From the NCBI GenBank assembly GCA_050183765.1, contig JBFXAZ010000004.1, forward strand, positions 1 to 64,000: a DNA stretch of 64,000 nucleotides. Reading direction: 5' to 3'. This document shows positions 58,615-64,000 of the stretch, piece by piece. The position numbers were made by a program, and so were the translations under genes. The notes below the pieces were generated by a model. It worked only from the letters and a program-made list of their open reading frames with translations, made no database searches and was not told the origin of the DNA. How positions within the stretch are numbered: position 1 is the first letter of the stretch; each line of letters opens with the position of its first letter. Origin of the DNA: JAFAZJ01 sp050183765 (GTDB lineage Bacteria; Pseudomonadota; Alphaproteobacteria; Reyranellales; Reyranellaceae).

Positions 58615-59466
58615 TCAGGAGCGTCGGCGCTGCCCCGACTTCTTCCAGGGCTGCGTGATCAACACCACGAGCACCGTGACCAGCAGCGGAAGGATCGCGA
58701 CGGCGAGTCCCAATACCATGAGGAGTTCGGGCAACTCGCCCGTCATCCCGCGCGCTTTGAGCAGCCATCCGACACCGCTCGCCGCCAGGCACGCGAGAAA
58801 CAGGCCGACACCCCAGCCGATGACCAGTCCCGGCCGGCGATAGGCAAGGCCCGGCCTGAACTGGGGAACGGCAGACTTGAAATGGTGGAAGACGCGCACG
58901 CCTGCTTCCCGCGCAGAGGGCGGCACCGGCACGCGCAGGCTGAACCGCTTGGCCCCGCCATACCGGCCCCCTGGATAGAGGAGCGCGAACTCCAGGCATT
59001 CGGGGTCGGCCGGCGCGGGCAGCCATCCGACCCCGCGCAGCTCGGGCAGGCCGCGAAATCTCAACGTGTGATACGAGCCGTCCACGATGAGCTGCGTGCG
59101 GCCAACGATCACGTCGACGCCCTCCTTCGGTGTGGACTCCCGGATCCCCAATTCGTTCGCCAGCGCCGGATGCTGCGCGGCGCGGCTTGCGTCGAAGGCG
59201 CGGAAGCGATCCCATTCATCCGGCGTGACGTGCCAGCGGGCAATCACGCCGCGGCCGGACATCAGCCGGTCGTGGCCGATCGCGGCAAACACCGACATGA
59301 GGCCACCGACCAGGCTGAACATCACGAAGGCGCCGCCGATCGACGCGATCAATATGCTCGGCAGCTCGCCGATCCAGTCGGAACTGAAAGCAGCCGCCAG
59401 CGCGACACTGCCTCCGCCGAGACCAACGGCCAGCCATTGACCAAGCTTGCGGCGTGGATTGCGCAT
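58615..59466 (-). CDS. multi-pass membrane protein, unrecognised
   Basis: 283-aa inner-membrane protein that I do not recognise. Two N-terminal helices (LAVGLGGGSVALAAAF; SILIASIGGAFVMFSLVGGLMSV) precede a soluble domain of about 130 residues (GVIARWHVTPDEWDRFRAFD..., RTQLIVDGSYHTLRFRGLP). Two C-terminal helices follow (LVIGWGVGLFLACLAASGVG; LLMVLGLAVAILPLLVTVLV). The soluble part reads like a PH-like or scramblase-regulator fold, but this is only an impression. Convergent with nadX, one base apart. Confidence 0.75.
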   Translation of the reverse strand: MRNPRRKLGQWLAVGLGGGSVALAAAFSSDWIGELPSILIASIGGAFVMFSLVGGLMSVFAAIGHDRLMSGRGVIARWHVTPDEWDRFRAFDASRAAQHPALANELGIRESTPKEGVDVIVGRTQLIVDGSYHTLRFRGLPELRGVGWLPAPADPECLEFALLYPGGRYGGAKRFSLRVPVPPSAREAGVRVFHHFKSAVPQFRPGLAYRRPGLVIGWGVGLFLACLAASGVGWLLKARGMTGELPELLMVLGLAVAILPLLVTVLVVLITQPWKKSGQRRRS

Positions 59467-59499
59467 GAGGCAGAGGCCAGCGGGACGCTGGCGCTCTGA

Positions 59500-60678
59500 C
59501 TAGCGCCGCAACTCCTTCATCGCGCCCTCGATCCCACCGAGCGTCAGCGGGAACATCCGGTCGCCCATCAGCTGCTTCAGCAGCTGGATCGACGGCGTGT
59601 ACTGCCAGTGGCGTTCGGGCACCGGGTTGAGCCACACCGCGCTGGAATAGGTGTCGGTGAAGCGCTGCATCCAGACCTGGCCGGCTTCCTCGTTCCAGTG
59701 CTCGACCGAGCCGCCGGGATAGACGATCTCGTAGGGGCTCATCGAGCCGTCGCCGACGAAGATCACCTTGTAGTCCGACGGATAGGTGTGCAGCACCTGC
59801 GAGGTCGGCGTCGTGTCGGTGTGGCGCCGGCGGTTGTCCTTCCACAGCTTCTCGTACAGGCAGGTGTGGAAATAGAAGAACTCGAGGTGCTTGAACTCGG
59901 TGCGCGCCGCCGAGAACAGCTCCTCGCAGACGCGGATGTGGGCGTCCATCGAGCCGCCGATGTCGAACAGCTCCAGCACCTTGATCTTGTTCTTGCGCTC
60001 CGGGACCATCTTGATGTCGAGCCAGCCGGCGTTGCGCGCGGTGCTGCGGATCGTGTCGTCGAGGTCGAGCTCGGTCTCCAGGCCCTCGCGGGTGAACTTG
60101 CGCAGGCGGCGCAGCGCGATCTTGATGTTGCGCGTGCCCAGCTCGACGGTGTCGTCGAGGTTCTTGTACTCGCGCTTGTCCCAGACCTTCACCGCGCGGC
60201 CCTCGCGGTGCTTGTCCTGGCCGATGCGCACGCCCTCGGGATTGAAGCCGTAGGCGCCGAACGGCGAAGTGCCGGCGGTGCCGATCCACTTGCTGCCGCC
60301 CTGGTGGCGCTTCTGCTGCTCCTCGAGACGCTTCTTCAGCGTCTCCATCAGCTTCTCCCAGCCGCCCAGCGCCTCGATCTGCTGCTTCTCCTCCTCGGTC
60401 AGCAGCTTCTCGGCCAGCTTGCGCAGCCACTCCTCCGGGATCTCCGCCGTGGCGGCGTCGGCGGCCTTCTCGAGGCCCTTGAAGACGTGGCCGAAGACGC
60501 GGTCGAACTTGTCGATGTTGCGCTCGTCCTTCACCATGATCGAGCGGCTGAGATAGTAGAAATCGTCGACGCTGTAGTCGGCGAGATGGGCGTCCATCGC
60601 CTCGAGCAGCGCCAGGTACTCCTTGATGGAGACCGGCACCTTGGCGTTCTTCAGCTCGAGAAAGAAGTTGGTGAACAT
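59500..60678 (-). CDS. VWA-domain protein (CoxE-like)
   Basis: 392-aa cytosolic protein. The N-terminal helical half includes a charged coiled-coil segment (LTEEEKQQIEALGGWEKL; METLKKRLEEQQKRHQ, residues 93-125) and a conserved GTSPFGAYGFNPEG. The C-terminal von Willebrand A domain has a MIDAS reading LFDIGGSMDAH (Asp239, Gly241, Ser243), so the first Ser of DxSxS is Gly. CoxE-type VWA proteins work with a MoxR AAA+ ATPase, encoded here 88 bp upstream, in chaperone-like metal-centre or complex maturation. No signal peptide. Confidence 0.88.
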   Translation of the reverse strand: MFTNFFLELKNAKVPVSIKEYLALLEAMDAHLADYSVDDFYYLSRSIMVKDERNIDKFDRVFGHVFKGLEKAADAATAEIPEEWLRKLAEKLLTEEEKQQIEALGGWEKLMETLKKRLEEQQKRHQGGSKWIGTAGTSPFGAYGFNPEGVRIGQDKHREGRAVKVWDKREYKNLDDTVELGTRNIKIALRRLRKFTREGLETELDLDDTIRSTARNAGWLDIKMVPERKNKIKVLELFDIGGSMDAHIRVCEELFSAARTEFKHLEFFYFHTCLYEKLWKDNRRRHTDTTPTSQVLHTYPSDYKVIFVGDGSMSPYEIVYPGGSVEHWNEEAGQVWMQRFTDTYSSAVWLNPVPERHWQYTPSIQLLKQLMGDRMFPLTLGGIEGAMKELRR

Positions 60679-60708
60679 CGCCGGCCTCCGCCGTCTTAAC
60701 CGCTACCT

Positions 60709-60760
60709 GTCATGTCGAGCGCAGCGAGACATCCAGATCCTTCGCTGCGCTCAGGATGAC
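60709..60760. repeat. type-A palindromic repeat, copy 11 (short)
   Basis: Arms GTCATGTCGAGCGCAGCGAG and TTCGCTGCGCTCAGGATGAC, inside the MoxR-VWA operon gap. Confidence 0.82.
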
Positions 60761-60766
60761 GGGAAA

Positions 60767-61612
60767 TCAGGTCTTCTCGCGCCGCGCCATGAAGGCGAGC
60801 CGTTCGAAGAGGTGCACGTCCTGCTCGTTCTTCAGGAGCGCGCCGTGCAGCGGCGGGATCAGCTTGGAGCTGTCCTTGCTGCGCAGCGCGTCGGGCGGGA
60901 TGTCCTCGACCATCAGGAGCTTCAGCCAGTCGAGCAGCTCCGAGGTCGAGGGCTTCTTCTTCAGCCCGGGCACGTCGCGGATGTCGTAGAACACCGTCAT
61001 CGCCTCGCGCACCAGGTTGCGCTGGATGTCGGGGAAGTGGACGTTGATGATCTCCTGCATCGTCTCCCGGTCGGGGAAGCGGATGTAGTGGAAGAAGCAG
61101 CGGCGCAGGAAGGCGTCGGGTAGCTCCTTCTCGTTGTTCGAGGTGATCATCACGATCGGCCGCTGGTGCGCCTTGATCGTCTCCTGCAGCTCGTAGACGA
61201 AGAACTCCATGCGATCGAGTTCCTGCAGCAGGTCGTTGGGGAACTCGATGTCGGCCTTGTCGATCTCGTCGATCAGCAGCACCGGCCGCGACGTGCCGGT
61301 GAAGGCCTCCCACAGCTTGCCGCGCTTGATGTAGTTGCGGATATCCTTGACCCGCTCGTCGCCGAGCTGGGAGTCGCGCAGACGGGTGACCGCGTCGTAC
61401 TCGTACAGGCCCTGCTGCGCCTTGGTGGTCGACTTGATGTGCCACTCGATCAGCGGCGCGTTCAGGGCCTTGGAGACCTCGTGCGCCAGCACGGTCTTGC
61501 CGGTGCCCGGCTCGCCCTTGATCAGCAGCGGCCGCTGCAGCGCGATGGCCGCGTTGACCGCGACCCGCAGATCGTCGCTGGCGACGTAATTGTCGGTACC
61601 CGTGAACTTCAT
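60767..61612 (-). CDS. MoxR-family AAA+ ATPase
   Basis: 281-aa AAA+ protein. Walker A GEPGTGKT (residues 33-40), Walker B VLLIDEIDKAD (Asp115/Glu116), sensor 1 MITSNNEKELPDAFLRRC with arginine finger, and the helical lid with family-typical FPDIQRNLVREAMTVFYDIR. MoxR ATPases act as chaperones with VWA partners, as in CoxD/CoxE. The VWA gene follows directly on the same strand. A molybdenum hydroxylase lies about 50 kb away in this window, so a functional link is possible but unproven. Confidence 0.92.
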   Translation of the reverse strand: MKFTGTDNYVASDDLRVAVNAAIALQRPLLIKGEPGTGKTVLAHEVSKALNAPLIEWHIKSTTKAQQGLYEYDAVTRLRDSQLGDERVKDIRNYIKRGKLWEAFTGTSRPVLLIDEIDKADIEFPNDLLQELDRMEFFVYELQETIKAHQRPIVMITSNNEKELPDAFLRRCFFHYIRFPDRETMQEIINVHFPDIQRNLVREAMTVFYDIRDVPGLKKKPSTSELLDWLKLLMVEDIPPDALRSKDSSKLIPPLHGALLKNEQDVHLFERLAFMARREKT

Positions 61613-61746
61613 GTCAGGTCTTTCCGGATTTCGTCATTTGTTCCCATCGTTCACGTTAAACGGGGGCTGTCGCACTGACAAGGCAACCCGCCGCCACGCC
61701 AGCCCTGCGGCCCGCGCGCATGCGCCGCTGTGCGGAACGGTCTTTG

Positions 61747-61775
61747 TCCTACCTTCCCCCTCCGGGGGAAGATGA
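61747..61775. repeat. type-B repeat, isolated single hairpin tip
   Basis: ACCTTCCCCCTCCGGGGGAA only; the inner arms and second tip are absent. Three bases short of the folC stop, where it may end folC transcription. Confidence 0.7.
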
Positions 61776-61779
61776 GATC

Positions 61780-63075
61780 CTATCCGTTGGCCTTCAGTAC
61801 CTCGCCGGCGAGGTAGAGCGAGCCGCAGATCAGGACGCGGAAGGGGCCGTGCTCGCTGGCCAGCAGGTCCTCGACGGCCGAGGCCACATCATCGGCCGGC
61901 AGGCAGCGCAGGCCGACCTCGTCCGCCTTGGCACAGGCCTCGCGCGGCGTGAAGGCGGCATGGCCGAGGATGGGTACGGCGCGCGCCGAGACGGCATGGC
62001 GCGCCAGCGGCCGCAGGAAGCCGGAGGCGTCCTTGGTGGTCATCATGCCGAAAACGAGGTGCAGCGGCAGCGCCCCCGGCTCGGCCGCCCAGGCGCGCGC
62101 CTGCGCGCCCAGCACCAGCCCGCAATCCTCGTTGTGGCCGCCGTCGAGCCAGACCTCGCCGCCCGGCGGCATCGACTCGGGCAAGGGCCCGCGCAGCAGG
62201 CGCTGCAGGCGCGCCGGCCATTCCACGGTCGACAGGCCGCGCCGCACGGCGTCGTCGCCGATGGCCATGCCGCGCGCGCGCAGGCGTTCGACGCAGGCGA
62301 TCGCGGTGCCAGCGTTGTCGAACTGGTGCGTGCCGGCGAGGCTGGGCGCCGGCAGGTCAAGCGACAGCTGCGCGCTCTCGTAGCGGAAGCCGTCGCCCTT
62401 CGGCGTTACCTGCCATTCGCGGCCCATGCGGAAGAGCGGCGCGCCCAGCGCCTCGGCCGTCCGCTCGATCACCCGCGCCGGCGCCTCGCGCTGGCGGCCC
62501 ACGACCACCGGCGCGCCCGCCTTGATGATGCCGGCCTTCTCGCCGGCGATCTTCTCCAGGGTGTCGCCGAGGAAGCCGGTGTGGTCGATGCCGATGGGCG
62601 TGATCGCGCTGAGCGCCGGCTGGTCGACGACGTTGGTGGCGTCGAAGCGGCCGCCGAGGCCGACCTCCAGCACCAGCAGCTCGGCCGGTATCGCGGCGAA
62701 GACATCGAGCGCCGCGGCGGTGACGATCTCGAAGAAGGTGATCGGGTCCTCGCCATTGGCTGCCTCGCAGGCCTCGATCGCCGCTTCAAACGTGTCGTCG
62801 TCGATGATCGTGCCGGCCAGGCGGATGCGCTCGTTGAAGCGCACGAGATGCGGCGAGGTGTAGACGTGGACGCGATAGCCCGCCGCCTCGGCCATGGCCC
62901 GCACATAGGCGCACAGCGAGCCCTTGCCGTTGGTGCCGGCGACATGCACGACCGGCGGCAGCCGCTTCTCGGGATTGCCCATGCGGTCGAGCAGGCGCTT
63001 GAGCCGCGAGAAGTCGAGGTCGATGACGCGCGGATGGCGCGCCATCAGGCGTTCGACGAGCGCGTCCGTCGACAC
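61780..63075 (-). CDS. folC: bifunctional folylpolyglutamate synthase/dihydrofolate synthase
   Basis: 431-aa Mur-ligase-family enzyme adding glutamate to dihydropteroate and folates with ATP. P-loop HVAGTNGKGS (residues 44-53), LVRFNERIRL, EVGLGGRFDATNVVD and GIDHTGFLGDTLEKIAGEKAGIIK are all canonical. WLDGGHNEDCG is the C-terminal domain motif. GTG start at 63075. Follows accD by 13 bp, the conserved accD-folC order of proteobacteria. Confidence 0.95.
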   Translation of the reverse strand: MSTDALVERLMARHPRVIDLDFSRLKRLLDRMGNPEKRLPPVVHVAGTNGKGSLCAYVRAMAEAAGYRVHVYTSPHLVRFNERIRLAGTIIDDDTFEAAIEACEAANGEDPITFFEIVTAAALDVFAAIPAELLVLEVGLGGRFDATNVVDQPALSAITPIGIDHTGFLGDTLEKIAGEKAGIIKAGAPVVVGRQREAPARVIERTAEALGAPLFRMGREWQVTPKGDGFRYESAQLSLDLPAPSLAGTHQFDNAGTAIACVERLRARGMAIGDDAVRRGLSTVEWPARLQRLLRGPLPESMPPGGEVWLDGGHNEDCGLVLGAQARAWAAEPGALPLHLVFGMMTTKDASGFLRPLARHAVSARAVPILGHAAFTPREACAKADEVGLRCLPADDVASAVEDLLASEHGPFRVLICGSLYLAGEVLKANG

Positions 63076-63088
63076 GGGGGTACTCTCT

Positions 63089-63964
63089 TCAGGCGGCTTC
63101 GCTGGCGGCGGCCGGCTGCTTCATCAGGATCGACAGGATGCGTGCGAGCGTCGCGCGCAGCTCGTGGCGATGGACCACGAGGTCGACCATGCCGTGGTCG
63201 TACTGGTACTCGGCGCGCTGGAAGCCGGGCGGAAGCGTCTCGCGGATCGTATCCTGGATCACGCGCTGGCCGGAGAAGCCGATCAGCGAGCCCGGCTCGG
63301 CGATGTGGATGTCGCCCAGCATGGCGAGCGAGGCGGTGACGCCGCCGGTGGTCGGGTCGGTCAGCACGACGATGTAGGGCAGGCCGGCTTCCTTGACCTC
63401 GCGCACGGCGATGGTGGTGCGCGGCATCTGCATCAGCGAGAGGATGCCCTCCTGCATGCGCGCGCCGCCCGAGGCCGAGAACAGGATCAGCGGTGCCTTC
63501 TTCTCGACGGCGATGCGGGCCGCGGTCACCACGCCCTCGCCCACCGCCATGCCCATCGAGCCGCCCATGAAGCCGAAATCGAAGATCGCCACGACGGCGG
63601 GCTGCCCTTCCAGCGCGCCGCTGGCGACGACGATGCCGTCGCCGCCCGGGCCGGCCTGCGACTGGGCCTCCTTCAGGCGGTCGACATAGCGCTTCTGGTC
63701 GCGGAACTTCAGCGGATCGACGATCGGCTTGGGCACCGCGTGGGTCTCGTACTTGCCGCCATCGAACAGGTGCGGCAGGCGCTGCAGCGGCCGCACGCGC
63801 AGATGGTGGTTGCAGTGGTTGCAGACCTGCTGGTTGGCCTCGAGGTCGCGGTGGAACAGCATCTGTTCGCACGCCGGACACTTCAGCCACAGATTCTCCG
63901 GCGCTTCCTTGCGCGCCACGAGCGCCTTGAGCTTGGGCCGAATGAAGTTGGTCAGCCAGTTCAT
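63089..63964 (-). CDS. accD: acetyl-CoA carboxylase carboxyltransferase beta subunit
   Basis: 291-aa subunit that, with AccA, transfers the carboxyl group from biotin to acetyl-CoA in fatty-acid synthesis. The N-terminal zinc ribbon is CPAC...CNHC (Cys29, Cys32, Cys48, Cys51). The crotonase-fold core has GALEGQPAVVAIFDFGFMGG, SMGMAVGEGVV, SGGARMQEG and PTTGGVTASLAMLGDI. Complete gene; its start lies 36 bp from the window end, so the usual upstream trp genes are outside. Confidence 0.97.
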   Translation of the reverse strand: MNWLTNFIRPKLKALVARKEAPENLWLKCPACEQMLFHRDLEANQQVCNHCNHHLRVRPLQRLPHLFDGGKYETHAVPKPIVDPLKFRDQKRYVDRLKEAQSQAGPGGDGIVVASGALEGQPAVVAIFDFGFMGGSMGMAVGEGVVTAARIAVEKKAPLILFSASGGARMQEGILSLMQMPRTTIAVREVKEAGLPYIVVLTDPTTGGVTASLAMLGDIHIAEPGSLIGFSGQRVIQDTIRETLPPGFQRAEYQYDHGMVDLVVHRHELRATLARILSILMKQPAAASEAA

Positions 63965-64000
63965 GCCCGCCCTATGCCACGTTCAGCCTGTCAACGCCAC

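Noticed and set aside
1..64000. tRNA genes, CRISPR arrays, toxin-antitoxin or prophage modules
   Set aside because: Read for cloverleaf-like ends, regular direct repeats and typical gene pairs; none was convincing. Dispersed repeats are palindromic elements, not CRISPR.

Overview
The window is a high-GC stretch of chromosome from an alphaproteobacterium. The evidence is the gene content: accD followed by folC, nadX, a CoxM/S/L-type molybdenum hydroxylase, an SHP/DHC cytochrome module, a PhaR-type phasin promoter and a Flp pilin. Strong codon bias and dense palindromic intergenic repeats fit the same group. A relative of Reyranella or the Rhodospirillales is plausible, but that is inference from gene types only. 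I saw no rRNA, tRNA, CRISPR array or complete mobile element.

Layout. 1-3.1 kb (-): a phytanoyl-CoA dioxygenase-like enzyme and an N-acyl-D-amino-acid deacylase. 3.2-7.4 kb: a divergent respiratory/sensory module. On the minus strand are a small Arg/His/Asp-rich exported protein, cytochrome b561, the oxygen-binding cytochrome SHP and a diheme cytochrome c. On the plus strand are a PepSY protein, an OmpR-type regulator and a PhoQ-like kinase. CGTTCA boxes lie between the two arms. 7.5-11.2 kb (+): a three-subunit molybdenum hydroxylase. 11.3-17.3 kb: small-molecule catabolic enzymes (phosphatase, 2-hydroxyacid dehydrogenase, dienelactone hydrolase, FAH-family, gamma-glutamyltransferase-like, nitroreductase). 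17.4-19.5 kb: a lower-GC island with a nonsense-mutated pseudogene, three hypothetical genes and an IS1595-type transposase relic. 19.6-27.4 kb: lipid/PHA-linked genes (phasin with a palindromic operator, DUF445, alpha/beta hydrolase, wax-ester synthase/DGAT, and a self-sufficient CYP102-type P450). 27.5-37.4 kb (+): a coherent nucleoside uptake and salvage operon. It runs BMP-type binding protein, ATPase, two permeases, cytidine deaminase, purine nucleoside phosphorylase, thymidine phosphorylase, a PhyH-type dioxygenase, adenosine deaminase and a secreted P4-type acid phosphatase. 37.5-48.8 kb: a CYP153 alkane-hydroxylase P450, an orphan Flp pilin, a MalY/PatB lyase with PhoD, a TauD-type dioxygenase, an SMP-30 protein, and a MacA-MacB-NodT efflux system. 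48.9-58.6 kb: a probable selenoprotein, an MFS transporter, a redoxin/2OG-oxygenase fusion, nitroreductase, TPR protein, BNR propeller, aldo/keto reductase, SDR and aspartate dehydrogenase. 58.6-64 kb (-): a membrane protein, a VWA/MoxR pair, folC and accD.

The most notable observation is at 48915-49862 on the minus strand. A GrdB/PrdB-like reductase gene is interrupted by one in-frame TGA that sits exactly in a U-x-x-C redox motif. A bacterial SECIS-like hairpin starts right behind the TGA, with its apical loop 17 nt from the codon. It should be read as one 315-residue selenoprotein, not two genes. No Grd/Prd partner is nearby, so its reaction is open.

Second, the window carries about 20 copies of three related families of palindromic intergenic repeats. 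Some have been co-opted: they supply a Shine-Dalgarno sequence, displace an N-terminus, or provide C-terminal residues and stop codons.
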